Under the pieces are notes generated by a model. The model ran no database searches. It was not told the origin of the DNA and worked only from the letters and a program-made list of their open reading frames with translations. Position numbers and translations under genes: made by a program. A stretch of DNA of 64,000 nt, taken from positions 62,551 to 126,550 of the forward strand of contig CACYIK010000003.1 in NCBI GenBank assembly GCA_902774395.1, given 5' to 3'. Shown piece by piece: positions 28,868 through 38,496 of the stretch. The first letter of the stretch is position 1. The number at the start of each line of letters is the position of its first letter. Source of the stretch: an uncultured Bacteroidota bacterium. Lineage in GTDB: Bacteria; Bacteroidota; Bacteroidia; Bacteroidales; P3.

Positions 28868-31800
28868 TTAGCGAACCATCATCTTGGCGGTGGCGGTGTG
28901 GCCACTGATGATAACGTTGATCAGATACATACCCTTGGCCATACCGTCGGTATTGAGGGTGATGAGCTGCTCGCCTTCGGCGATGTGGCCGAGGTTGCGG
29001 CTGATGACGCAGCGGCCGTTGAGGTCGTAGACACGGAGGATACCGTTGCCGGCGACGGCGGCGTTGATGGCGAGGTTGGCTTCACCGTAGACGGGGTTGG
29101 GGAAGAGGTTGAGGCTGTTGATGCCGTTGTTGCGGACGACGGGGATGTCGACGACGGGCTCGTAATCCTGAGGATCGGAGACCTCGTTGACGGTGTCGGT
29201 GACATAGGTCATATCCATGAATATACCGCGGCCATAGGTGCCGAAGTAGAGGGCGCGGGGCCATTTGGTCTTAGCGAAGACCATGTTGTTGGCATTGACG
29301 CCGGTGTGGGTGAGGGTGCGGCGGACAGGCAGCTTGCCGGTCTGCTGGACGATAGCGGTCACGGGAACGCCGGTGATGTTGTTGTAGACGTTCCAGGAAG
29401 TGCCGTTGGTGGAGGTGAAGACACCGTTCTCGGTACCGACATAGATGGTGCCGGTGCTATCCTCGACGAGGGCGCAGTAGGCGGGGATATTGGCGTAGCC
29501 GTTGATGGCGGCGGGGGTCAGGGTAGTGAGGTTGGTGGAGGCGTTGTTGATGATAGCCACATTGGGCATGGTGTCGCAGAAGTCCTCGAAGGTGAGGATG
29601 AGGCGATCCTGGCCGGCGCGGTTGTCGACGGCGATGGAGCTGATGGGACGGTTGATCCACTTGCTGCCGTTGAAGGCGAAGGTGTCGATGTGGATGATGG
29701 GGTTGGTGTTACCCGGGTCGAGCATCAGGTCTTCGTAGACGTTGTTGTTAGACTTGGTGTAGTTAATGTTCTCGAAGCCGCTGAGGCGGAAGAGCATGGA
29801 CTTGTGGGTGAGGACATCGTAGGCGGAGACGAACACGAAGCGGCCGTCGCGGCTGAAGGCTGCGGAGCGGGTGCGGGTGTTCTCAAAGCCGGCGTTGGAG
29901 GGGATGATGGTGATGAGGGGAGCCCACCACATGAGTTTATCGTAGAGGGTAGCGTCGCTGGAGTTGTAGACCTTGGTGAAGTCGGTGGGCATCCAGGAGT
30001 AGAAGACGGAGTAGTTGGTGGAGCTGCTCATACCGCCGACGACGGTGTTGGCGACGACGAGCATACGGGACTGGATGGGGTTAAGCACCTTGATGGAGTC
30101 GGAAGCGAGACGCTTGTGGTTGCCGGGCATGTTGACGTCGGCGTTGGTAAAGGTGTACTCGAAGGGGTATTCGGAGTTAGCGCGGCTGTTGAAGTTGGCC
30201 TTGTCGCCAGCCTTCATCTCGAAGCGGCCGGCGCGGCCGGTACCGACGGGGATGGTGTCGATGACGGTGACGTGCTCACCGACAGCGGTGATGGAGTCGC
30301 GATACTGGAGTCTGACGGCGCGGGTGGTTCCGGGGAGGGACAGCCAGACGGTGTCGTAGACGTTGCCGCGTTTGCGGAAGATGTATCCGAGGGTGTCGAC
30401 ACAGACTTTGATAGAGTCTTTGAAGATGGTGTTGTTGTCGGTCTCCCAGAGGGTCATCTGACCGATTTCGGGGCCGCCGTTGAGGTGGTCTTCATGGACG
30501 AAGGCGTCGCCGATGGTCCAGGTGGTGGTGTTGGTGTAGTCGAGGTAGTCGGCATAGGCGCGGCCGAAGTTGGCGTTGGAGGAGGAGGTGAAGATGACGC
30601 GGCGCGAGAGGGGAGCGAGCTGCTGGAAGGCGGAGGCAGCGACATTGCCGCCGTTGCCGGTCCAGATGATATTGGCGTCGTTGTTGAGGAGGAGGCTACC
30701 GTCGTTGTACCAGGAAATCTCCTGCTGTGCGCGGTGGGCGGAGTCGACGTTGTGGTCGAGGTAGGGCTCGATGAGGGGGCAGGCGTTGCTGTTGGCGCCG
30801 CTGATGAGGGTACCGTCGGGGCTCACGGCGAGGCCGTTGATCTGGACATTGTTCATACCGCGGTTCTCATTGCTGAAGGAGACGAAATTGTTGGAGGTGG
30901 AGTAGACGCCGCCGTCGGTGGCGATGTAGTAGACGACATTCTTCTCACCTTCCACGTAGCGGACGATGGGGAGTATCTGGTGGATGCCGGAGTGGACGAA
31001 GCTATAGTTGTTATAGACGGAGGACATATAGTCGCCGGCGTTGAGTTCGAACTCGCTGGCGGAAGCCTGGTTCCACTGGTAGTAGGCACCTTCGAGGATA
31101 CCTTCGCCGACCTGCACGTTGGTACCGCCGAGGGCGACACGACGAGGATTCTCGGGGTCGATGGCGATGGCGCCGCAGAACTTACCGGAGTTGGCGGTGA
31201 AGGGCATCACGGAGGAGGTGGTGAGGGTGTTCCAGGTGTGGCCGTCGGTGGTGACGTAGAGGGCGTCCATGAGGCCGTTGGCGTTGATGGTCATAGCGTA
31301 GAGGTAGGTGTTGGCCACGTTGGTGTCGGCGTGCGAGATAGCCAGTTTGATGGCGATGTTGGTGCCGCCGAAGGCGCTGTTGGTGGTCGAGATATTGTTG
31401 TAGGTCACAGGAGCGGGGGCCGTAGCGTCGCCGATGCTGTAGAGCTGGTTGCCGCTGGCGAAGTAGGCGGTCTTACGGGCGGAGGAAATGACGATCTCGT
31501 CGACATTGCCCACGAAGACGACGTCGTAGTTGTTGGGGAGGTTCCAGAGGCTGCTGGAGGCGTTGGCATCCATGCTCCAGCGGTAGAGGCCCGTGCTGGT
31601 AGCGACATAAAGGTAAAGTTTCTCCATGCCGTTCACGGTGCGGACGATGTAAGCGATGTCCTTAACCACAGTGAAGTCGTCGTTATCGACGGTAGAGGCG
31701 ATGGGCTGGAACTCGGAGGTCTGGGGGTTGAAGCGATAGACGCCGGAGCCTTTGAGGGAGCGTTTGGTGAAGTTGGTACCATAGGAGTAGTCGTTGCTAC

Positions 31801-32197
31801 CGGTACCGATAAAGACGGTATTGTCGGGACCCTGAGCGAGGCAGCTGATGGGGAGCGAGACCTCTCTGTTGTTAACAAAGTAAGGGACGCGGTGCCAGAT
31901 GCCGGTATTGGCGGCGAGGCGCTCGATGTTGTTGGCATCGATACCGGGGATGTTGGAGTAGAGGGTGCGGAGGATGTTGGTGTCGGCGGACTTGACGAAG
32001 AGGCCACCAGTGGCCGCGCCGGCGTAGATTGTGGTGTTGTTCGTGTCCTGACGGTCGAGGCAGAGACTGGTAACGTGGCCACCGACGTTGGCGGGGCCGA
32101 TTTCGAAGAATTTGTTACCGGACTGGGCGTTGGCAGCCCCTCCAGCCAAAGTCAGGAGGCCTACATACAAGCCGAGAAGTACTTTGTTTCTTTTCAT
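28868..32197 (-). CDS. Large secreted protein with type IX sorting domain
   Basis: 1109 residues. A signal peptide (core VLLGLYVGLLTLAGGAANA) is followed by a long beta-rich body with repeated phrases such as TTIYAGAATGGLFVKS, DNTVFIGTGSNDYS and GTIYVGTENGVFTSTNGTSW. These resemble BNR/sortilin-like beta-propeller blades. The last 80 residues form a sorting domain: LNLFPNPVYGEANLAI, a GILRVYDLNGRCV strand and a final KGMYLINVI..KMMVR. The protein should cross the outer membrane by the type IX system and stay on the surface or be released. Ligand or enzymatic role is not visible. Confidence 0.88.
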   Translation of the reverse strand: MKRNKVLLGLYVGLLTLAGGAANAQSGNKFFEIGPANVGGHVTSLCLDRQDTNNTTIYAGAATGGLFVKSADTNILRTLYSNIPGIDANNIERLAANTGIWHRVPYFVNNREVSLPISCLAQGPDNTVFIGTGSNDYSYGTNFTKRSLKGSGVYRFNPQTSEFQPIASTVDNDDFTVVKDIAYIVRTVNGMEKLYLYVATSTGLYRWSMDANASSSLWNLPNNYDVVFVGNVDEIVISSARKTAYFASGNQLYSIGDATAPAPVTYNNISTTNSAFGGTNIAIKLAISHADTNVANTYLYAMTINANGLMDALYVTTDGHTWNTLTTSSVMPFTANSGKFCGAIAIDPENPRRVALGGTNVQVGEGILEGAYYQWNQASASEFELNAGDYMSSVYNNYSFVHSGIHQILPIVRYVEGEKNVVYYIATDGGVYSTSNNFVSFSNENRGMNNVQINGLAVSPDGTLISGANSNACPLIEPYLDHNVDSAHRAQQEISWYNDGSLLLNNDANIIWTGNGGNVAASAFQQLAPLSRRVIFTSSSNANFGRAYADYLDYTNTTTWTIGDAFVHEDHLNGGPEIGQMTLWETDNNTIFKDSIKVCVDTLGYIFRKRGNVYDTVWLSLPGTTRAVRLQYRDSITAVGEHVTVIDTIPVGTGRAGRFEMKAGDKANFNSRANSEYPFEYTFTNADVNMPGNHKRLASDSIKVLNPIQSRMLVVANTVVGGMSSSTNYSVFYSWMPTDFTKVYNSSDATLYDKLMWWAPLITIIPSNAGFENTRTRSAAFSRDGRFVFVSAYDVLTHKSMLFRLSGFENINYTKSNNNVYEDLMLDPGNTNPIIHIDTFAFNGSKWINRPISSIAVDNRAGQDRLILTFEDFCDTMPNVAIINNASTNLTTLTPAAINGYANIPAYCALVEDSTGTIYVGTENGVFTSTNGTSWNVYNNITGVPVTAIVQQTGKLPVRRTLTHTGVNANNMVFAKTKWPRALYFGTYGRGIFMDMTYVTDTVNEVSDPQDYEPVVDIPVVRNNGINSLNLFPNPVYGEANLAINAAVAGNGILRVYDLNGRCVISRNLGHIAEGEQLITLNTDGMAKGMYLINVIISGHTATAKMMVR

Positions 32198-32250
32198 AAG
32201 TTATTTAATATTAATTAGTTATTTTATTTTCAAACAAATCAATTAACGTA

Positions 32251-32258
32251 CAAAGATA
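32251..32258 (-). promoter_or_regulatory. Promoter -7 element for the type IX cargo gene
   Basis: Minus strand TATCTTTG, 53 bases before the start codon. Confidence 0.5.
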
Positions 32259-32412
32259 CAATTTTTTCTTTAATTATAAAGAATTATTTTTATTTTATTG
32301 AAAAAAAACGTTGGCAGATAGGGTGCAAAGGGGTGAAATCATAATTTTATTTAAAAATACAATAAAGGCGTTTTTTTTTAGTTAATGGAGAAAACATAAA
32401 AATAAAAAAAAT

Positions 32413-33420
32413 ATGGAATCTGTAAATATTCAGGAACTTAATGAGCGCATAGGACGCGAGAGTGCTTTTGTGGATATGTTGACACTCGAGATGGGCAAGC
32501 AGATTGTGGGGCAGAAGCATATGGTAGAGGGACTGCTTATCGGCCTGCTGAGTAACGGACATGTGTTGCTGGAAGGTGTACCTGGATTGGCCAAAACGTT
32601 GACCATCACCACGCTGGCGAAAGCTATCGATGCAAAGTTCAGCCGCATACAGTTTACCCCCGACCTGCTGCCTGCCGACCTTATCGGCACGATGATATAC
32701 AGCCAGAAGAGCGAGTCATTCCAGGTGAAGAAAGGACCTATCTTCAGCAACTTCATCCTCGCCGACGAAATCAACCGTGCCCCTGCCAAGGTTCAGAGTG
32801 CCCTGCTGGAGGCCATGCAGGAACGCCAGGTGACAATAGGCGAGCAAACCTTCAAGCTGGAGGAGCCGTTCCTGGTGTTGGCAACGCAGAACCCGATAGA
32901 GCAAGAGGGTACATATCCGCTGCCCGAAGCACAGGTGGACCGCTTCATGCTGAAGGTGGTGATTGGCTACCCGAAGAGAGAAGAAGAGCGTGAGATTCTT
33001 CATCAGCAGGTGAATGGTGGTGCCAGCTCAAGATTGAATGGAGAAAGCAAGGCTGTAGTGAAGCCAGAGGATATTCTGAAAGCCAGAGAGCTGGTTCGCG
33101 AAGTCTATATGGACGAGAAGATTGAGAACTATATCACCGACATCATCTTCGCCACGCGTTTCCCCGGACAGTATGGTCTGGAGAAGCTGCAGCCGCTGAT
33201 CAACTATGGCGCATCGCCGCGCGGCAGCATCAACCTGGCCGCCGCCGCCAAAGCCTATGCCTTCATGAAACGCCGCGGATACGTGATTCCCGAGGACGTG
33301 CGTGCCATTGCGATGGATGTGTTGCGTCACCGTATCGGTCTGACCTACGAGGCCGAGGCTGAGAATATTACGAGCGAGGAGATCGTGAACGAGGTGCTGA
33401 ACCGTGTGGATGTGCCTTAA
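32413..33420 (+). CDS. MoxR-family AAA+ ATPase, first gene of the bat operon
   Basis: 335 residues. Motifs are Walker A EGVPGLAKT, the MoxR phrase IQFTPDLLPADLIGTMIY, Walker B FILADEINRAPAKVQSALLEAMQE and sensor ATQNPIEQEGTYPLPEAQ. MoxR proteins act as chaperones for VWA-domain partners. It is the first of a plus-strand run with DUF58 and bat genes, an arrangement well known in Bacteroidetes as the aerotolerance operon. The upstream region is AT-rich without an obvious TAnnTTTG. Confidence 0.95.
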   Translation: MESVNIQELNERIGRESAFVDMLTLEMGKQIVGQKHMVEGLLIGLLSNGHVLLEGVPGLAKTLTITTLAKAIDAKFSRIQFTPDLLPADLIGTMIYSQKSESFQVKKGPIFSNFILADEINRAPAKVQSALLEAMQERQVTIGEQTFKLEEPFLVLATQNPIEQEGTYPLPEAQVDRFMLKVVIGYPKREEEREILHQQVNGGASSRLNGESKAVVKPEDILKARELVREVYMDEKIENYITDIIFATRFPGQYGLEKLQPLINYGASPRGSINLAAAAKAYAFMKRRGYVIPEDVRAIAMDVLRHRIGLTYEAEAENITSEEIVNEVLNRVDVP

Positions 33421-33497
33421 TTCAGTGTTTAGTGTTCAGTGTTTAGTGTTCAGTGTTTAGTGTTCAGTGTTTAGTGTTCAGTGTTTAGTGTTCAGTT
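33421..33497. repeat. TTCAGTGTTTAGTG tandem repeat between moxR and DUF58
   Basis: The 14-base unit TTCAGTGTTTAGTG is repeated about five times with almost no variation and ends against the next ATG. This is the cleanest tandem array in the window. Confidence 0.92.
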
Positions 33498-34385
33498 ATG
33501 AACGAAGACATAATCAAGAAAGTCCGCAAAATCGAGATAAAAGCGAGGGGTCTGAGCCAGCAGATGTTCAGCGGTGAATACCATTCGGCGTTCAAAGGGC
33601 GCGGAATGATGTTCAGCGAGGTGAGGGAGTACCAGTACGGCGACGACGTGCGCAATATCGACTGGAACGTAACGGCACGTCTGGCACATCCGTATGTGAA
33701 GGTATTCGAGGAGGAGAGGGAGATGACGGTGATGCTGCTGGTAGACGTGAGCGGGAGCAACCGTTTCGGCACCCAAGGGCAGTTCAAGGAAGAGCTGGCC
33801 GCCGAGGTCGCCGCAACACTGGCGTTCAGCGCGATAGCGAACAACGACAAGGTGGGTGTGATTCTTTTCAGCGACCAGATTGAGAAGTTCATTCCACCGA
33901 AAAAAGGCCGCACACACATCCTGCGCATCATCCGAGAACTCATCACTTTCCAGCCTGAATCGAACGGTACCGACCTAAGCCTGGCGTTGCGCTATTTCTC
34001 CAACGTCACCAAGCGGCGTTGCACGGCATTCCTGCTGAGCGACTTCATTGGTAACGAGAAAGGCGTGGCAAAAAAGGAGAGCTGGACCGAAGCGTTAAAG
34101 CTGGCAGCGGGAAAGCACGACCTCGTGGCCTTGCGGCTAGTGGACCGAGAGGAAGGACGAATGTCGAACGTAGGCCTCGCAAAGTTCTACGACCCGGAGA
34201 GCGGAGAGACGCTATGGGTAGACACGGGAAGCGCCGAGGTGAGGAAGATGGTGGACAGACGCTTTGAGGAGCACGGGAAAGAACTCGACCAGACCATGCG
34301 GCGCTACGGCGTGGACATGACGACGCTCTGGACCGGCGAAGACTTTGTGAAGCCGCTGAGAGGGCTGTTTGCCAAAAGGAGCTAA
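33498..34385 (+). CDS. DUF58 domain protein
   Basis: 295 residues. The DUF58 signature GMMFSEVREYQYGDDVRNID is near residue 34, followed by a VWA-like strand MTVMLLVDVSGSNRFGT. Such proteins are predicted cytosolic or membrane-associated partners of MoxR. It follows moxR and precedes the DUF4381-like gene in the same operon. Confidence 0.92.
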   Translation: MNEDIIKKVRKIEIKARGLSQQMFSGEYHSAFKGRGMMFSEVREYQYGDDVRNIDWNVTARLAHPYVKVFEEEREMTVMLLVDVSGSNRFGTQGQFKEELAAEVAATLAFSAIANNDKVGVILFSDQIEKFIPPKKGRTHILRIIRELITFQPESNGTDLSLALRYFSNVTKRRCTAFLLSDFIGNEKGVAKKESWTEALKLAAGKHDLVALRLVDREEGRMSNVGLAKFYDPESGETLWVDTGSAEVRKMVDRRFEEHGKELDQTMRRYGVDMTTLWTGEDFVKPLRGLFAKRS

Positions 34386-34421
34386 GACGGCAGGAGGCAA
34401 GAGATTAAGGAGACAAACTAA

Positions 34422-35300
34422 ATGAAAAAGATATTCATCATAGGATTCATAGGCTTGACGGGCTTGTTGAGCGAGGTCTATGGTCAGGCGAAGCTGAGTG
34501 ACGACACCATCCAGCTGGGTGGTCAAACAACGCTGACGGTAACGAACGCACGCCTGTATCCGACACCCGAGATACTGAACAACAACACCATCGAGGTGGT
34601 TGGAGAGCAGACGTTCGACACAGCGAAGCATACCCAAAGCACGGTACTGACGAGTTTCGAGCCCGGCGTGCATTACGTGATGCTGAGTGCCGTAGACTCG
34701 ATGCCGCTTGTGGTGCTCGACGTAGATGTGGACACCACCGCCCGCGCCGACATCAAGGACATCGCCGACATCGAGCGTGCCCCCTACTCTTTCTGGGAAA
34801 TCTTCCGCTGGGTGTTGCTGGGACTGGGCATCATCGCCCTCGGTTTACTCGGCTGGTGGCTCTACACCCACCGGAAGAAAATCCAAGAGGTGCTGGGACC
34901 GCATGAGCCTGTCGACACTCGCACTCCCGAAGAGCGTGCCCTCGACAGCCTCGAGGAGCTGCGCCGCAAACAGCTGTGGCAGGCCGGGAGAGTCAAGGAA
35001 TATCATACCGAGCTAACCGACATTGTACGTCGTTTCATTGAGGAAGCCACGGGCATCCGCGCCACGGAGTTGACGAGCGACGAGACCATTGAGGCAGTGG
35101 AGAGTGGAGAGTGGAGAGTGGAGAGTTCCCTGCTACGCAGCATCTTCACCACTGCCGACCTAGTGAAATTCGCCAAGAGTGAGCCGCAGCCCTACGAGCA
35201 CGACCACTCGATGAATCAAGCTGTGGAGTTTGTCAAGATGCTATGGCAGAGCATAAAGCCCACCGAGACGTCAAACGGGGAGGAGGTAAAGGATGAATAA
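34422..35300 (+). CDS. Bat-operon membrane protein, DUF4381-like
   Basis: 292 residues: a signal peptide (core IFIIGFIGLTGLLSEVYG), a periplasmic part of about 105 residues, one membrane helix (EIFRWVLLGLGIIALGLLGW) and a cytosolic helical part. The layout and position between DUF58 and batA match the DUF4381-type protein of this operon. Residues near 228 (ESGEWRVESS) come from an AGTGGAGAGTGGAGAGTGG run at 35097-35128, a repeat that has expanded inside the gene. It overlaps batA by 8 bases. Confidence 0.8.
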   Translation: MKKIFIIGFIGLTGLLSEVYGQAKLSDDTIQLGGQTTLTVTNARLYPTPEILNNNTIEVVGEQTFDTAKHTQSTVLTSFEPGVHYVMLSAVDSMPLVVLDVDVDTTARADIKDIADIERAPYSFWEIFRWVLLGLGIIALGLLGWWLYTHRKKIQEVLGPHEPVDTRTPEERALDSLEELRRKQLWQAGRVKEYHTELTDIVRRFIEEATGIRATELTSDETIEAVESGEWRVESSLLRSIFTTADLVKFAKSEPQPYEHDHSMNQAVEFVKMLWQSIKPTETSNGEEVKDE

Positions 35301-36285
35301 CATAACCTTTGGGCATCCGTGGATGCTGCTGGGTTTGATACTGGTGCCGCTGCTTATCGGGTGGTGGATGTGGCGTTACAGGAAGCAGGAGGCAGCATTG
35401 CAGCATTCGAGCACTTCGTTTCTAAAGGGTGTGAAGAAGACCTTGCGTCAACGCCTTCGCTGGCTACCCTATGCCTGCCGCGTTGTCGCCGTAGCCGCCG
35501 TGGTGGTGGCGCTGGCGCGTCCGCAGAGCCGTCTGAGCCGTGAAGAGATGACGGTGGAGGGCATCGACATCGTGCTGGCTGTCGACCTGTCGGGAAGCAT
35601 GCTGGCCGAGGACTTCCGGCCGAACCGACTGGAGGCTGCCAAGAGTGTTGCCGAGAACTTCATCAAAGGCCGCAAGAGCGACCGCATAGGTCTGGTAGTC
35701 TTCGCCGGAGAGTCATTCACACAGGTGCCGCTGACGGTAGACCACCAGGTGCTGCTGAAGCAGCTGAAGAGCCTGAAAAGCGGCACGATGCGCGACGGAA
35801 CGGCGCTGGGCGACGGCCTGGCTACGGCCATCAACCGCATCAAAGACAGCGAAGCCAAGAGCAAAGTCATCATCCTGATGACCGACGGCGTAAACAACCA
35901 GGGCAGCGTAGACCCGCAGAGTGCTGCCGAGATCGCAGCGATGTACAACATACGTCTCTACACCATCGGCATCGGTACCCGGGGCAAAGCCCCCTACCCT
36001 TTCCGCGACGAGCTGGGCAGGGTGCATTACCAGAATGTGGATGTCGAAATCGACGAAGCCCTAATGAAAGAGATGGCTGGTGCCACGAAGGAGGGTCAGT
36101 ATTTCCGCGCCACGAACAAAGGTGCCTTGGAGGAGATTTTCGAGAAGATTGACAAGATGGAGAAGAGCAAGATTGACGTGACACAGTATGCTCAGACGAA
36201 AGATGAGTTCTCCAAATGGCTGTGGCTGGCGCTGATAGCCTTGGGTCTAGAGGCCCTCGTCAAATGGGGCTGGTTCAAACTATAA
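35293..36285 (+). CDS. batA: BatA, VWA-domain membrane protein
   Basis: 330 residues. Membrane segments lie near the N-terminus (WMLLGLILVPLLIGWWMW and one at about 55-75) and at the C-terminus. Between them is a von Willebrand factor A domain with the metal motif DLSGSMLAEDF and a conserved TDGVNNQG. The start overlaps the previous gene. BatA and BatB proteins are thought to act in the periplasmic face of the inner membrane in stress tolerance. Confidence 0.93.
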   Translation: MNNITFGHPWMLLGLILVPLLIGWWMWRYRKQEAALQHSSTSFLKGVKKTLRQRLRWLPYACRVVAVAAVVVALARPQSRLSREEMTVEGIDIVLAVDLSGSMLAEDFRPNRLEAAKSVAENFIKGRKSDRIGLVVFAGESFTQVPLTVDHQVLLKQLKSLKSGTMRDGTALGDGLATAINRIKDSEAKSKVIILMTDGVNNQGSVDPQSAAEIAAMYNIRLYTIGIGTRGKAPYPFRDELGRVHYQNVDVEIDEALMKEMAGATKEGQYFRATNKGALEEIFEKIDKMEKSKIDVTQYAQTKDEFSKWLWLALIALGLEALVKWGWFKL

Positions 36286-36307
36286 CTTCAAACGTAAAAC
36301 GTAAAAA

Positions 36308-37345
36308 GTGATACATTTCGAACATATAGAGTATTTGTGGTGGCTGGTGGCAGTGGCTGCCGTCGGAGTGCTGTGGGGACTGATGAGCTGGCGGACTCGC
36401 CGTCGGCTGGAGCAGTGGGGCGACAAGAAAATGTTCGGACGCCTGATTCCCGACGCCAAACGGTGGCGTCCGGCGACGAAGATGGCGCTGACGCTGACAG
36501 GTGCCACGCTCATTGTAGTAGCGCTGGCGAACCCACAGATAGGGACGAAAATAGAGAAAGGCAAACGCAGCGGCAGCGATATAGCTATCTGCCTCGATGT
36601 GTCGAACAGCATGATGGCCGAAGACCTGCAGCCCAACCGTCTGGAACGCGCCAAACGGGTGGTCGCCAACCTGATGAGCGAGATGACCGGTGACCGCGTG
36701 AGCCTCGTGGTGTTTGCCGGAGAGAGTTTTATACAGATGCCGCTCACCGGCGACTACAGCGCCGTCAAGCTGTTCCTCGACCAGATAGACTGCTCGATGG
36801 TCGGCACCCAAGGTACCGCCATCGGAGACGCCATAGAGAAATCCATGGAGACCTTCGGCTGGGGCGACCCCGACCGCGAATGGAAGACCTCGAACGGAAG
36901 GGCCATCATCGTCATCTCCGACGGCGAGAACCACGAGGACGATGCCGTAGGTGCCGCGAAGAAAGCCTCAAAAGAAGGTGTGCGCGTGAGCACTGTGGGC
37001 ATGGGTCTGGCCGACGGAGCCCCTATCCCCGACCATTCGCCTCGCAGCCGCGGCTACGGCTACAAACGTGACCGCGAGGGCAACGTCATCATGACTCGCC
37101 TCAACGAGCAGATGCTGCGCGACATTGCGGAAGCGGGCAAGGGTGTCTATGTGCGTGCCGACAACAGCGGCAACCTCAGCGAGATAAAGTCGATGATAGA
37201 AAACCTCGAGAAGAAGGACTTCGAGGAGGCCACCTTCAGCGCCTACGAGAGCCGCTACCAGTATCCGCTGGTGGCAGGACTTCTCTGCCTGCTGGCCGAG
37301 GTTCTAATTTTCGAACGCCGCAACAAAAAATGGAAGATTTTTTGA
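36308..37345 (+). CDS. batB: BatB, VWA-domain membrane protein
   Basis: 345 residues from a GTG start at 36308; no in-frame ATG exists between the batA stop and the first membrane helix. N-terminal helices (YLWWLVAVAAVGVLWGLM and about 55-75) are followed by a VWA domain with metal motif LDVSNSMMAEDL. A C-terminal helix (YPLVAGLLCLLAEVLIF) ends the chain. The batA and batB proteins are paralogues. Confidence 0.93.
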   Translation: MIHFEHIEYLWWLVAVAAVGVLWGLMSWRTRRRLEQWGDKKMFGRLIPDAKRWRPATKMALTLTGATLIVVALANPQIGTKIEKGKRSGSDIAICLDVSNSMMAEDLQPNRLERAKRVVANLMSEMTGDRVSLVVFAGESFIQMPLTGDYSAVKLFLDQIDCSMVGTQGTAIGDAIEKSMETFGWGDPDREWKTSNGRAIIVISDGENHEDDAVGAAKKASKEGVRVSTVGMGLADGAPIPDHSPRSRGYGYKRDREGNVIMTRLNEQMLRDIAEAGKGVYVRADNSGNLSEIKSMIENLEKKDFEEATFSAYESRYQYPLVAGLLCLLAEVLIFERRNKKWKIF

Positions 37346-37374
37346 TTTAGTAATCAAGTAGCCAGTTAAGCCAA

Positions 37375-38349
37375 ATGAAAAAAGCACTTTATATACTTCT
37401 ATTTTTTCAATTTTCAATTTTCAATTTTCAATTGATCTTTGCCCAGGGCGACATCCATGAGTTGCGCTCGGGAAACCGCTACTACCAGCGCGGCAAGTTC
37501 GACACCGCCGCGACACACTACCGCAGGATCCTTGATGTCGACAGCAACGATTTCGCCGGACAATACAATCTGGGCAACGCACTCTACCGGCAGGGTAATT
37601 ATCTCGAGGCAGCAAACCGCTACAGCAAAGCGCTGACAAACCGCAACCTCGACGACCGCCAGCGGGTCAACACCATGCACAACATGGGCAACAGTTTCTT
37701 CAAGCTGGCTCAGAGCGACAACGACCAGCAGACACTGAAAACCGCCATCGAGTGCTATAAGGGAGCGCTGAAGGTGGACCCCAAAAACAACGACAGTCGC
37801 TATAACCTGGCAATGGCGCAACGGCTGCTGAAAAAGATGCAACAGCAACAACAGCAAAACCAGCAGAACCAGCAGCAGCAGCAACAGCAACAGCAGCAAC
37901 AAAACAAAGACCAGAAGAAACAGGACCAGAAGAAGCAGGACCAGAAGAAGCAGCAACAGCAACAACAGCAACAAAAAGGCGGCGACAAAGACAAAGACCA
38001 GCAGCGCAAGCAGCAGGACTCCGACCAGCTGAACGACCAGGTGAAGAAGGAGCTGCAGCGCCAGAAAGACAAGCAGAAGCAGAACGGACAGAACCAACAG
38101 AACCAAGATCAAAAAGAGCAGAAAAACCAACAAAAGAAAGAGAATCAGTCCGACCCAAACAACCAAAACAACAACCAGCCCCAGCAGCAGAAAGAGAAAA
38201 GCCGTTCGGCGGGTCAGAAGTTCGACCCCACCAAGCAGAACGCCGAGCGTATGCTCGAGGCCGTAAAGAACAACGAGCGCCAGACCCTCAAAGACCAGCA
38301 GAAGAAAGCCAAAGTGGTCGGCGGAAAACATATCGAGAAAGAATGGTAG
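37375..38349 (+). CDS. batC: BatC, TPR protein with glutamine/lysine-rich tail
   Basis: 324 residues. The signal peptide reads KALYILLFFQFSIFNFQLIF then AQG. Its core (FQFSIFNFQ) is translated from a run of ATTTTCA heptamers at 37402-37433. The mature part has TPR units (residues 25-145, for example YNLGNALYRQGNYLEAANRY and GALKVDPKNNDSRYNLAMA). A highly repetitive Q/K/N-rich tail covers about residues 155-285. BatC is periplasmic in the Bat system. The tail is probably length-variable. Confidence 0.9.
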   Translation: MKKALYILLFFQFSIFNFQLIFAQGDIHELRSGNRYYQRGKFDTAATHYRRILDVDSNDFAGQYNLGNALYRQGNYLEAANRYSKALTNRNLDDRQRVNTMHNMGNSFFKLAQSDNDQQTLKTAIECYKGALKVDPKNNDSRYNLAMAQRLLKKMQQQQQQNQQNQQQQQQQQQQQNKDQKKQDQKKQDQKKQQQQQQQQKGGDKDKDQQRKQQDSDQLNDQVKKELQRQKDKQKQNGQNQQNQDQKEQKNQQKKENQSDPNNQNNNQPQQQKEKSRSAGQKFDPTKQNAERMLEAVKNNERQTLKDQQKKAKVVGGKHIEKEW

Positions 38350-38400
38350 AAAATGAATGATGAGTGATGAATGATAAGTGATGAGTGATGAGTGATGAAT
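38346..38400. repeat. GATGAGTGATGA repeat between batC and batD
   Basis: Tandem words GATGAGT, GATGAAT and GATAAGT fill the junction and run into the left copy of the 111-bp inverted repeat. Confidence 0.8.
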
Positions 38401-38496
38401 GATAAAAGATGCAAAAATGAAGGAAAGAGCTAAAATTAATACAAGAAGACGGTTGTACAGAATATTATTTGTCAGCCTGATTTTCAATTTTCAATT
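38386..38496 (+). repeat. 111-bp inverted repeat, left copy
   Basis: These 111 bases are the reverse complement of 43211-43321 with 3 mismatches (at an A/G in GGAAAGA-G-CT, a T/A in AAAT-T-AAT and a G/A in CAGCCT-G-ATT). The left copy carries the batD start codon and codes for batD residues 1 to about 27. The two copies enclose about 4.7 kb. Confidence 0.93.

Noticed and set aside
27524..32218. Long plus-strand open frame of 1564 codons antisense to tyrS and the type IX cargo gene
   Set aside because: It spans two well-supported minus-strand genes and their terminator. Its composition (Gly/Val/Glu/Asp-rich) is typical of the antisense of GC-rich codons.
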